Of a DNA stretch of 64,000 nt, positions 1 through 8,046 are shown piece by piece; position 1 is the stretch's first letter; each line of letters begins with the position of its first letter. The position numbers were made by a program, and so were the translations under genes. The DNA is from JAFAFN01 sp963707555 (GTDB lineage Bacteria > Actinomycetota > Acidimicrobiia > Acidimicrobiales > Microtrichaceae): contig CAVPQM010000024.1 of assembly GCA_963707555.1 (NCBI GenBank), positions 62,001 to 126,000 of the forward strand. Direction: 5' to 3'. The notes below the pieces were generated by a model. The model made no database searches. It was not told the DNA's origin and saw only the letters and a program-made list of their open reading frames with translations.

Positions 1-788
1 ATCATGAGCAGCACGCGGGAGTAGAAGTAGCCGCCCGTCTGCTTGATCGCGACGTCCCAGGTCCAGAGGAACCGGCGCTGCTGCTCCGAGGGCAGACGAC
101 CGGCGATCGCGGCACGCACCTTGGGCGCGTTGGCGGTCAGGTAGAAGGTGAACAACCCGACGGTCAACAGGTTGAACACCAACGACAACCCGGTGGTGGC
201 GATCGAGAACGCCGAACCGGCCGAAGTCTCGAACCAGTTCTTCACCCCGTTCGAGATCTGCGACGACAGCTGCTTGCTGGCGTCGTCGCTGATCAGGTCG
301 GAGTCCTGTGCGACGCCGTCGATCCAGTCGTTGAACTGGTCGACCCAGTGCGGGATCGACGTGCCCACGTCCTGGGTGAGCTCGACGGTCAGCGGGATGA
401 GCAACGCGATCATCACGCCGAAGACCGCGACGATGCCGGCGAACATGAGGCCGGTCGCAGCACCTCGCCGCATCCCGCGGTGCTCGTGCAGCCACGAGAC
501 ACCCGGTTCGAGCGCCATCGAGAAGAAGAGCGACAGGGCGATCATCGCGACCAGGTTCGTCAGGTGCACGAAGCTCCAGTAGGCCGCGTACCCGAGGCCC
601 ACGGCCACCGCGACGCGTGTGATGACGATCGACGTGTAGGGCAGCAGCCACGGCGGGGCACCGTGCATCCGCTCGCGCACCGTCGGCCGGGCTGGGCGGA
701 CCTCGTCGTCGGCAGTGGGGACTGGGGTCGACTCGACCGCGCGGTTCCACTGCCGGTCGTGGTCCCGGCTCCGGGACCCCCACCTCAC
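1..788 (-). CDS. AI-2E family transporter (N-terminal part, cut by window edge)
   Basis: The visible 262 residues run off the window start with no stop codon. A hydrophilic N-terminus of about 45 residues is followed by a pair of membrane segments (TSIVITRVAVAVGLGYAAYW, then a second at residues 75-95), another at about 115-135, a long amphipathic region with HWVDQFNDWIDG, and a further segment near residue 205. This arrangement and the segment LTVGLFTFYLTANAPKVRAA match the PF01594 AI-2E/PerM permease family. The family is named for AI-2 export but members differ in substrate, and nothing here fixes it. The GTG start follows GGGAG by about 8 nt. It is divergent from the gene at 941. Confidence 0.85.
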   Translation of the reverse strand, partial: MRWGSRSRDHDRQWNRAVESTPVPTADDEVRPARPTVRERMHGAPPWLLPYTSIVITRVAVAVGLGYAAYWSFVHLTNLVAMIALSLFFSMALEPGVSWLHEHRGMRRGAATGLMFAGIVAVFGVMIALLIPLTVELTQDVGTSIPHWVDQFNDWIDGVAQDSDLISDDASKQLSSQISNGVKNWFETSAGSAFSIATTGLSLVFNLLTVGLFTFYLTANAPKVRAAIAGRLPSEQQRRFLWTWDVAIKQTGGYFYSRVLLM

Positions 789-940
789 GATCGTTCTCCC
801 GCTCGCAGACTCATCGTTCCCCCTTCGGCGGCGGCGTGCGGATCGTGAACGAACGCTCGCCGTTCCGACGGTAGCGGCGGCACCCGCACCGGCCGGGGAC
901 CGCGCCGGCGGTCCCGGCCGGGCGCCGTACGCTCGAGGCC

Positions 941-1639
941 GTGGGCGCTCACCGATCGAACCCAGGCACCGACCCACTCGACGCCGGCACCTATTCGGAC
1001 TGGTGGCACGACACGATGGCGGCCATCGACGGCACCGTCGACGCCGACGTCCCGTGCGGCACCTGCACCGGGTGTTGCGAGGCGTCGCAGTTCATCCACC
1101 TCACACCCGACGACACCGACGCCCTGGCCCACATCCCGGCCGCGCTGCGGTTCCCCGCGCCGGGGCTGCCCAGCGGTCACCAGCTGATGGGCTACGACGA
1201 GCACGGCCGGTGCCCGATGCTGGTCGACGGCGCGTGCTCGATCTACGACCACCGGCCACGGACCTGTCGCACCTACGACTGCCGCATCTTCGCCGCGACA
1301 GGGGTGCAGCCCGACGGCGACCCGTCGGGAGCGATCGCCGAACGTGTCGGGCGCTGGAGGTTCCGGTTCGAGTCGTCCGCCGATCACGACGAACGGGCCG
1401 CGGTCCTCGCAGCCGCCGGGGTGATCGGACGTGGCGACGATGTCCTGCCCGAGGCGCTGCGAGCGCGTTCGGCGACACGACGAGCCGTCCTCGCGGTCGA
1501 GACCGCCGTCGCCTTCCTCGGCCCGGCGGACGCGGACGGGCGCCGAGCCGTCGTCGAGCCGTCCACAGAGGTCCTGGTCGCGATCGTCGAGGGACCCGCC
1601 GCGACGGATCGCAGCGCCGGACATCGCCGACGCGGCTGA
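941..1639 (+). CDS. YkgJ-family cysteine-cluster protein
   Basis: A 232-residue protein with the CxxCxxCC signature (CGTCTGCC, about residues 39-46) and a second group in CSIYDHRPRTCRTYDCR. This matches PF03692 (YkgJ), presumed to bind zinc or an Fe-S cluster; the biochemical role is unknown for the family. The start is GTG. A TACGCT hexamer at 928-933 ends 7 nt before it and there is no Shine-Dalgarno sequence, so a leaderless mRNA is likely. The C-terminal third has no recognised motif. Confidence 0.8.
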   Translation: MGAHRSNPGTDPLDAGTYSDWWHDTMAAIDGTVDADVPCGTCTGCCEASQFIHLTPDDTDALAHIPAALRFPAPGLPSGHQLMGYDEHGRCPMLVDGACSIYDHRPRTCRTYDCRIFAATGVQPDGDPSGAIAERVGRWRFRFESSADHDERAAVLAAAGVIGRGDDVLPEALRARSATRRAVLAVETAVAFLGPADADGRRAVVEPSTEVLVAIVEGPAATDRSAGHRRRG

Positions 1640-1680
1640 TCCCGGGGCGGCCGGCCGGCGTCATCGTTTACCGTCGCCGT

Positions 1681-2421
1681 ATGTCGCACGAGGACATCTT
1701 CTGGGAGCTGCACAGCGGCCTCCCACGCCAGGGTCCCGGCTCCGCCGCCACCACCAAGGCCCTGCTCGAGCTCTGTCGGCCGCTGCCCGAACCGGTGCGG
1801 GTGCTCGATGTCGCGGCGGGTCCCGGCGCGGCGAGCCTGGTGCTCGCCTCCGAGCTCGGCGCCGCGGTCACCGCGGTCGACACCCACCGGCCGTTCCTCG
1901 ACCAGCTCGAGGAACGTGCCGAACGCCGCGGTCTGCGGTCCTCGATCCGGACGCTCGCCGCGCCCATGGAGGCGCTGCCGTTCGAGAACGGTTCGTTCGA
2001 GCTGGTGTGGTGCGAGGCCGCGGCCTACATCATGGGTGTCGACGCTGCGCTCGACGCGTGGCGACGCCTGCTGGTACCGGGCGGTGCGCTCGTCGTCACC
2101 GAGTGCGAGTGGCGCACCGAGGAGCCGTCGCCGGAAGCCCGGGCGTTCTGGCAGGCCTATCCGGGCATGCGCACCGGCGAGGACAACCGGCGGGCGATCG
2201 CCGAAGCCGGCTACGAGCTGCTCGGCGCGATCGAGCTGCCGGAGTCGGACTGGTGGGACGAGTACTACACGCCCCTCTCGGAGCGCATCGACGCACTGGC
2301 CCAGGGCGACGACCCCGACGCCGCCGAGCTCGCGCCGGTGCTCCGCGAGGAGATCCTGCTGCGCCGCGACCACGGTGACGACTACGGCTACACCGGCTAC
2401 GCGATGCGCCCGCTGCCCTGA
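1681..2421 (+). CDS. Class I SAM-dependent methyltransferase
   Basis: 246 residues. Motif I is VLDVAAGPGAAS (about residues 41-52), followed by an acidic residue at the end of strand 2 (VTAVDTH), MEALPFENGSFELVWCEAA as the motif II/III region, and LVPGGALVVTE as post-motif III. This is a Methyltransf_11/25-type fold; the substrate cannot be told. TACCGT at 1669-1674 lies exactly 6 nt before the ATG, and no ribosome binding site is visible, so the gene is probably leaderless. It follows the YkgJ gene by 41 nt. Confidence 0.85.
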   Translation: MSHEDIFWELHSGLPRQGPGSAATTKALLELCRPLPEPVRVLDVAAGPGAASLVLASELGAAVTAVDTHRPFLDQLEERAERRGLRSSIRTLAAPMEALPFENGSFELVWCEAAAYIMGVDAALDAWRRLLVPGGALVVTECEWRTEEPSPEARAFWQAYPGMRTGEDNRRAIAEAGYELLGAIELPESDWWDEYYTPLSERIDALAQGDDPDAAELAPVLREEILLRRDHGDDYGYTGYAMRPLP

Positions 2422-2510
2422 TCGGACGGCACCAGGGCCACGAGCACCGATCGGGCGGATCGCGCCGGAATATTCTTCGGTTCCGGGCACCTGCTGCCGA
2501 TGGATCTCTC

Positions 2511-3740
2511 GTGGGAATCCTGACATCGAGGTCCGATCTGGGAGCGGGCACCGAGTACGCCATCCAGCGACTGACCGGCGAGTTCGTCGTGCCCGACACC
2601 GAACGTCGGTACCGTCGCGAGCTCCTCGAGGCGAACCGACTCACCTTCGAAGCGGTCACCCGCATCATCGCCGTGGTCCTGCCGATGTTCTCGCTGATCG
2701 ACCTGCAGAGCCTGGGCTGGGGCATCCCGTGGGCCGCGCTGCTCATGGCCCGCTTGGCGACCGCGACCGCGATCTACGCGACGGGACGGCAGATCGCCCG
2801 ACGGCCGGCGACCTTCGCCGACGGTGACGGCCGGATCATCCTCACCCTCACACAGCTCGCGGTGTTCTCGTGCGCACTGCTGGCGTGCGTGCTCCGCCCG
2901 CAGGACGCGGCGACCAACGCGATCAGCCTCACGGTGCTGATGCTGGCGTCGCTCGTGCTCGTTCCCGGCAGGTTCCGCGGGCAGATCACCCTGGCCTCGC
3001 TCTTCCTGGCCGGGCTCGTGGCGGTGTCGATCTGGCGCTTCCGCGATCCCTCGTTGCCGCTGGTGCCGCTCGTCGCCAACCTCGGGGTCGCGCTCGCGTG
3101 GGGCGGGTTCATGTTGTCGTTCAACAACCGGGCGCAGCGGCGCCAGTGGACCTCGACGCACCGAGAGGCCGCCACCGCGCAGCTCCTCAACGACGAGCTC
3201 GAGATCGCCGCTCGGCTGCGCAACGAGCTCCAGGTGCTCGCCCGCCAGGACCCGCTGACCTCGGCCGCCAACCGACGTGAGTTCATGCGGGTGTCGACCG
3301 ATCAGCTCCTGCTGCTCGGTGACGGCGAGCTGTCGATGCTCGTGATCGACATCGACCGGTTCAAGTCGATCAACGACCGTTTCGGACACGCCACCGGCGA
3401 CGCCGTCCTGGTCTGGCTGGTCGAGGTGTTGCGCGGTGCGCTGCGCGGCCAGGACCTGCTCGCCCGCATCGGGGGCGAGGAGTTCGCCGTGCTGCTGCCG
3501 GGCATGGACGGCGCGCAGGCGCTCGACACGGGCCGTCGCCTGATCGACGCGATCACCGCAGCCGGTGCGCCCGACGGGCTCGACGAGCCACTGACCGTCT
3601 CGATCGGTGTGGCGTCGGTGCGCAGCGGCGACGACGTCGGCGACCTGATGGCACGAGCCGACGAGGACATGTACGCGGCCAAGCGCCGCGGCGGCAACGA
3701 CGTCGGTCGAGCCGCGCCGGGCGGGGTGACGACCGCCTGA
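2511..3740 (+). CDS. Membrane-bound diguanylate cyclase (GGDEF)
   Basis: 409 residues: a short cytoplasmic N-terminus, about six hydrophobic segments between residues 45 and 205 acting as a membrane sensor module, a short coiled linker, and a GGDEF domain. The active-site motif is GGEEF at residues 321-325, a catalytically competent variant. An RGQD at residues 312-315 sits five residues upstream, the position of the RxxD inhibitory site, so product inhibition by c-di-GMP is expected. No EAL domain is fused and no c-di-GMP effector lies nearby. The start is GTG; a TATTCT hexamer lies about 35 nt upstream. Confidence 0.92.
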   Translation: MGILTSRSDLGAGTEYAIQRLTGEFVVPDTERRYRRELLEANRLTFEAVTRIIAVVLPMFSLIDLQSLGWGIPWAALLMARLATATAIYATGRQIARRPATFADGDGRIILTLTQLAVFSCALLACVLRPQDAATNAISLTVLMLASLVLVPGRFRGQITLASLFLAGLVAVSIWRFRDPSLPLVPLVANLGVALAWGGFMLSFNNRAQRRQWTSTHREAATAQLLNDELEIAARLRNELQVLARQDPLTSAANRREFMRVSTDQLLLLGDGELSMLVIDIDRFKSINDRFGHATGDAVLVWLVEVLRGALRGQDLLARIGGEEFAVLLPGMDGAQALDTGRRLIDAITAAGAPDGLDEPLTVSIGVASVRSGDDVGDLMARADEDMYAAKRRGGNDVGRAAPGGVTTA

Positions 3741-3841
3741 GGTCGCGCCGGGCCCCCTCACGACGACCCGGCGACGAGATCGCTCCGCCACTCGCGGAAC
3801 TGCGTCGCCGACCGGACCCGACGCCGGACAGACTCTCGTCC

Positions 3842-4506
3842 ATGGACCAGGATCCAGCTCCCGCACCGAGCGAACGAGTCCGACTGCGCCGAGGCGCGGC
3901 TCGTGGTGACCACGACCCTGCCACCATCCGGGCGATCCTCGACGACGCACTGATCGCGCACGTCGGCGTGGTGACCGACGACGGCCCGCTCGTGCTGCCG
4001 ATGGCCTTCGGGCGGACCGACGACCTGCTGTACCTGCACGGCGCGACGGCGAACGGGCTGCTGCGAGCCGCGGTCGACGTCGAGCTCTGCGCGACGGTCA
4101 CCGAGGTCGACGGACTCGTGCTGGCGCGCACCCCGTTCCACAACTCGATGAACTACCGCAGCGTCGTGATCCGCGGCACCGGGCGGCGTGTGGACGACCC
4201 CGACGAGCACTACGAGGCACTCCGCCTGATCAGCGACCACGTCGTGGCCACCTGGGACCACGGTCGGGCGCCGACCGCGTCGGACCTGCGCCGCACGCTC
4301 GTGGTCGCCCTCCCGCTCACCGAGGCCTCGGCCAAGGTGCGTCGAGGTGACCCAGGGGACGAGCCCCAGGACCTGGACGGTCCGCACTGGGCCGGCACGG
4401 TCCCGCTCGGCCGGCAGTGGGGAGCGCCGCGGGCGCGGCCGCGGACGTCGGACCGGGCACCGTCGCGCCGCCCACCGTGGTCGAGCGTTTCGGGGCCGAG
4501 GTTTGA
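3842..4506 (+). CDS. Pyridoxamine 5'-phosphate oxidase-like flavoprotein (frameshifted)
   Basis: The split-barrel FMN-binding fold of the Pyridox_ox_2 type (PF12900) is visible: VGVVTDDGPLVLPMAFGRTD, LYLHGATANGLLRA, and FHNSMNYRSVVIRGTGR, with HWAGTVPLGRQWGAP near the end. After that the frame degrades into an Arg/Pro-rich tail. Another frame reads AAADVGPGTVAPP then VVERFGAEV and stops at 4504-4506, the ending expected for this family. One base therefore seems to be missing in the GC run at about 4428-4440. The reaction is unknown; relatives bind FMN or resemble nitroimidazole reductases. Anbu follows 51 nt later. Confidence 0.75.
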
Positions 4507-4557
4507 CCTGACCCGTTCGTCGGTACCCGTGCCCGACCACCCCGACGAAGGACCACG

Positions 4558-5313
4558 ATGACCTACTGCCTGGCGATGCGACTCGACGAGGGGCTGGTGT
4601 TCCTCGCCGACACCCGGACCAACGCCGGCATCGACGACGTCGGGACCTATCGCAAGCTGCACGTCATCCAGCCGGTCCCGGACCGCATCTTCGTGCTCGA
4701 GTCCGCCGGCAACCTGGCCACGACGCAGCAGGTCCTCGATCGCATCCGACAGGACCTGGCGGGCGCGAGCGAGCAGGAGAACCTCGCGTCGGTCACCCAC
4801 CTGTTCGAAGCGGCGCTCTACGTCGGCCGACTCTCTCGAGAGGTCGCGGCGCAGCACCGCGACGCACTCGACCGGGTCGGAGCGGACGGCACGGCGACGT
4901 TCATCCTCGGCGGGCAGGTCGGCGCCGAGCCGGCCGACATCCTGATGATCCACCCCGAGGGCAACTACATCCGAGCGTCAGAGGAGCGCCCCTTCCTGCA
5001 GATCGGCGAGAGCAAGTACGGCAAGTTCATGCTCGAGCTCGCGGCACGGGTGGACGTCGACCTGGCGAGCGCGACCAAGATCGGGCTCGGCTCGATGATG
5101 AGCACGGCGCAGGCCAACCTCTCGGTCGGACCGCCCTACGACATCGGCATCTACCGATCGGACTCCTTCGAGCTCGACGAGTTCCGCGTCGAGGCGGACT
5201 CGCCGCTGCTGGCACGCCTGCAGCAGCTGTGGGACGAGCACCTGCTCCAGGCAGTGGCCGAGCTCCCGAACGTCAGTCGCGCCGAGTTCGACGACGACGC
5301 GCCGACGCGCTGA
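4558..5313 (+). CDS. Anbu-type proteasome-like protein (COG3484)
   Basis: 251 residues beginning MTYCLAMRLDEG. Removal of Met would expose Thr2 as the N-terminal nucleophile. Asp18 (LADTRTN) and Lys33 (YRKLHV) occupy the positions of the proteasomal D17 and K33, so the catalytic triad is intact. This is the Anbu (ancestral beta-subunit) family, known to assemble into helical or ring-like particles; its natural substrates are unclear. The usual partners (alpha-E protein, circularly permuted ATP-grasp, transglutaminase-like protein) are not present in this window. A GAAGGA ribosome binding site precedes the ATG. Conserved GLGSMMSTAQANLSVGPPYD is near residue 180. Confidence 0.88.
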   Translation: MTYCLAMRLDEGLVFLADTRTNAGIDDVGTYRKLHVIQPVPDRIFVLESAGNLATTQQVLDRIRQDLAGASEQENLASVTHLFEAALYVGRLSREVAAQHRDALDRVGADGTATFILGGQVGAEPADILMIHPEGNYIRASEERPFLQIGESKYGKFMLELAARVDVDLASATKIGLGSMMSTAQANLSVGPPYDIGIYRSDSFELDEFRVEADSPLLARLQQLWDEHLLQAVAELPNVSRAEFDDDAPTR

Positions 5314-5436
5314 CCGCGCGCCTCGCGCGGCGGCACCGGCGGCCGAAGCGGCACCGGACAACAGGCGCGTCCGACTTCGGGCCTCACCCGGCCGACGACA
5401 TCACTACGATCCTTTGCCTGCGAAAGGGATCGCACC

Positions 5437-7995
5437 ATGCACGACCTGGTGGGGCGCACCGGCGAGCTCGACCGCCTCGTGGCGGCCACGACCGCGGGCA
5501 CCCACTCCGCCCTCAGGGGCGAGCCCGGAATGGGGAAGTCGCGGCTCCTGGGCGAGCTCGCCCTGCGCCTCGCGACCGAAGGGCTCGACCTGGAGTGGAT
5601 CTACGCCTCCGCTCCCGACGTGGCGGTGCCGTTCGCCCCGTTCGCCCACCTGCTCGCGGATGACCTCCCCGTGCTCGAGAGCACGGACCTCATGGCGAGG
5701 GTGATGGCCCGCCTCGCTGCCCGGTGCGAGGAACGGCCGACGTGCGTGCTCGTCGACGACGCGCACCGCCTCGACCCGGGATCGATCGAGCTGCTGCACC
5801 AGGCGATGAACCAGCTCCCCATCAGCGTCGTCATCGCGTCGCGCACGGGCCCCGGGACCGACCCTCGCGTCCGGTCCGCCGTCGCCGCTGCGGACGGACC
5901 CGAGGTGCTGCTCGGTCCGCTCCTGCCCGCTGAGAGCGCCGAGCTGCTCACACAGGTGCTGCGAGGCCCGCTCGACGACCGCATCCACGACGAGGTACAC
6001 CGCCTGAGCAGCGGGAACCCGTTCGTGGTGATCGAGCTCGCCGCGGCCGGCACGAGCTCCGGCGCGATCCGACAGGACGAGACCGGTCGTTGGCGCCTCG
6101 AACGACGCCTCGCTGCTCCTCCGCGGGTGCACGATCTGATCCTCGAGCGGCTCCGACCGCTCGACGACGCGGCGATGCAGGTGCTGCGGATGCTGGCGGT
6201 GACGGGTGGGCTGCCGCTCGCGACGCTGTTGACCCAGGTCGGCGTCGATCGTCTCGCCCAACTCGAGCAGTTCGGACTGGTCAGCCTGGCGACGCGATCG
6301 ACGGACCGCTCGATCGTCCTCGAGCACGACCTGTACCGCGAGGTCCTGCTCGACGCCCCGAGTCTGCTGCTCGACGACGCTCGTGAGCAGGCCGTCCTGG
6401 CGATCGACGCCTGCGGCCAGGACGACGACGGGCTCGATCTGCTCGCCGCGCGACTCTCGATGGAGAGCGGGCGTCCGGAGCCGGAGCGACACCTGCGTGC
6501 GTCGCTCATCGCACTCCGGGCGTGGGACGGCGCGCTCGCGCTCGACCTGGCCACGGCCGCGGAAGCAGCAGGGGCCGGGCAACGAGCGACGCTCGCCAGG
6601 GCCACGGCACTCGGCCTCCTGGGACGCAGCGCAGAGGCCGCCGACCTGTTCGCCGTGCTCGAGCAGTCGACCGACCTCGATCTGACCGCCGAGGTCATCT
6701 GCGGGCGTGCCGTCCACCTGATGTCACGCGATGCCGACCCGGCGGCCGCGGTGGCGCTGCTGCGGTCGGGGCTGGAGCGTTGCGGCCCCCCGCACGACGC
6801 ACCGGTCCGTGCCGCACTCGCCGGCACGCTCTTCTTCACCGGCCGGATCGACGAGGCGGTCGCGGCTGCCGAGCCGCTGGTCGACGCATCGGGTCGGTTC
6901 CCCGTGAACGCCGCGCCGGCGCTGCTCGGGGGCTGGGCGGTCATGGGACAACCCGCCGAGGTGCTCCGGGCCGCCGGCCACGTCTGGTCGGAGCTCGCCA
7001 ACGGCACCGACGAGCAGGCGTACGTCGGCGTCAACATGGTGTTCTGTCGACTCCTCGCGCTGCTGCAGCTGGGCCGCCTCCCCGAGGGCGACGACCCGAC
7101 GAGCGGCGTGCCGATCCGCTGCGACTGGCCCGGACGACGATCGTGGGTGGTGCGCGAGGCGATGCCGGCGACCCAGCAGTACCTGCGGGGGCACCTCGGC
7201 GACGCCGCCGAGAGCTACGGCCGCGTCGACCGCCTGCTGCGGTCCAGTCCGAGTCAGATCCGGGTGATGAACGAAGCCATCGAGGCCACGCTGCACGCCC
7301 AACGAGGTGACCCGGTCGAGGCCCGCCGGATGCTCGACAGCATCGCCACGGTGCCGCCCGGCGCGCTCGTCGTCTTCGAGTGGTGGATCGGCCGGGCGCG
7401 AGTGTGGCTGGCCGCAGCGGAGGGTTCCGTCGCGGGCGCCGTGGCACAGTCGCGCGCACTGGTCGAGCGCCACGCCGGGCAGCACTTCTACGTCACGACC
7501 AGCCTCCACGACATCGTCCGGCTGGGATGCAGCGACCTCGTCGTCGAGGAGCTGGCGGCGATGGCAGGACGGGACGGCGCGACCTGGCTCGACCACGTGT
7601 GCGCGGAGCACGCCCGGGCCGCCGTCCGACACGACGCCGAGGCGCTGCTGCGCGTGTCGGCCCGGTTCGAGGAGGGTGGGCTCGACCTGGCGGCACTCGA
7701 GTGTGCGGGCCAGGCGGCCGCCGCGGCCGGGGCCGACGGGCAGGTGGCTCGCTCCGCCGAGGCCGCCGTGCAGGTCGAACGCCTCGGTCGGGTCTGCGGC
7801 CCGGTGAGGACCCCGGCCCTGGTCACCGAGGAGGCCGCCCTCACCGGCCGCGAGCTCGAAGTCGCCCGACTCGCCGGCCAGGGCCTCTCCAACGCCGACA
7901 TCGGGCTGCGGCTCGGAACATCGAGGCGAACGGTCGGGAACCAGCTGCAACGGGTGTACGAGAAGCTCGGGATCCACGGTCGGGACCAACTCTGA
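5437..7995 (+). CDS. LuxR-type transcriptional regulator with AAA/ATPase domain (LAL-like)
   Basis: 852 residues. An N-terminal ATPase carries Walker A GEPGMGKS (about residues 28-35) and Walker B TCVLVDDAHRLD (about 104-115). A long alpha-helical, Ala/Leu-rich middle resembles the TPR-like region of MalT/LAL regulators. The last 50 residues form a LuxR-type helix-turn-helix (LTGRELEVARLAGQGLSNAD, then LGTSRRTVGNQLQRVYEKLG). The inducer is unknown. An AAGGG ribosome binding site and a TACGAT hexamer lie upstream. It converges on the SARP gene, which shares the same regulator architecture apart from the DNA-binding domain. Confidence 0.9.
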   Translation: MHDLVGRTGELDRLVAATTAGTHSALRGEPGMGKSRLLGELALRLATEGLDLEWIYASAPDVAVPFAPFAHLLADDLPVLESTDLMARVMARLAARCEERPTCVLVDDAHRLDPGSIELLHQAMNQLPISVVIASRTGPGTDPRVRSAVAAADGPEVLLGPLLPAESAELLTQVLRGPLDDRIHDEVHRLSSGNPFVVIELAAAGTSSGAIRQDETGRWRLERRLAAPPRVHDLILERLRPLDDAAMQVLRMLAVTGGLPLATLLTQVGVDRLAQLEQFGLVSLATRSTDRSIVLEHDLYREVLLDAPSLLLDDAREQAVLAIDACGQDDDGLDLLAARLSMESGRPEPERHLRASLIALRAWDGALALDLATAAEAAGAGQRATLARATALGLLGRSAEAADLFAVLEQSTDLDLTAEVICGRAVHLMSRDADPAAAVALLRSGLERCGPPHDAPVRAALAGTLFFTGRIDEAVAAAEPLVDASGRFPVNAAPALLGGWAVMGQPAEVLRAAGHVWSELANGTDEQAYVGVNMVFCRLLALLQLGRLPEGDDPTSGVPIRCDWPGRRSWVVREAMPATQQYLRGHLGDAAESYGRVDRLLRSSPSQIRVMNEAIEATLHAQRGDPVEARRMLDSIATVPPGALVVFEWWIGRARVWLAAAEGSVAGAVAQSRALVERHAGQHFYVTTSLHDIVRLGCSDLVVEELAAMAGRDGATWLDHVCAEHARAAVRHDAEALLRVSARFEEGGLDLAALECAGQAAAAAGADGQVARSAEAAVQVERLGRVCGPVRTPALVTEEAALTGRELEVARLAGQGLSNADIGLRLGTSRRTVGNQLQRVYEKLGIHGRDQL

Positions 7996-8008
7996 GCTGA
8001 GCGACGGG

Positions 8009-8040
8009 GGGCCCGGGGCGAGGCGGAGAGCCCCGGGCCC
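8009..8040. terminator. Bidirectional hairpin between convergent regulators
   Basis: A perfect 11-bp stem (GGGCCCGGGGC pairing with GCCCCGGGCCC) with a 10-nt loop starts 13 nt after the stop of the LuxR-type gene and ends 6 nt from the stop of the SARP gene. There is no real T tract, which is common in high-GC actinobacteria. Confidence 0.8.
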
Positions 8041-8046
8041 TTCCCG

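Noticed and set aside
3741..3785. Terminator after the diguanylate cyclase gene
   Set aside because: A 7-bp stem with a 14-nt loop is possible, but it is weak and not distinct from background at this GC content.
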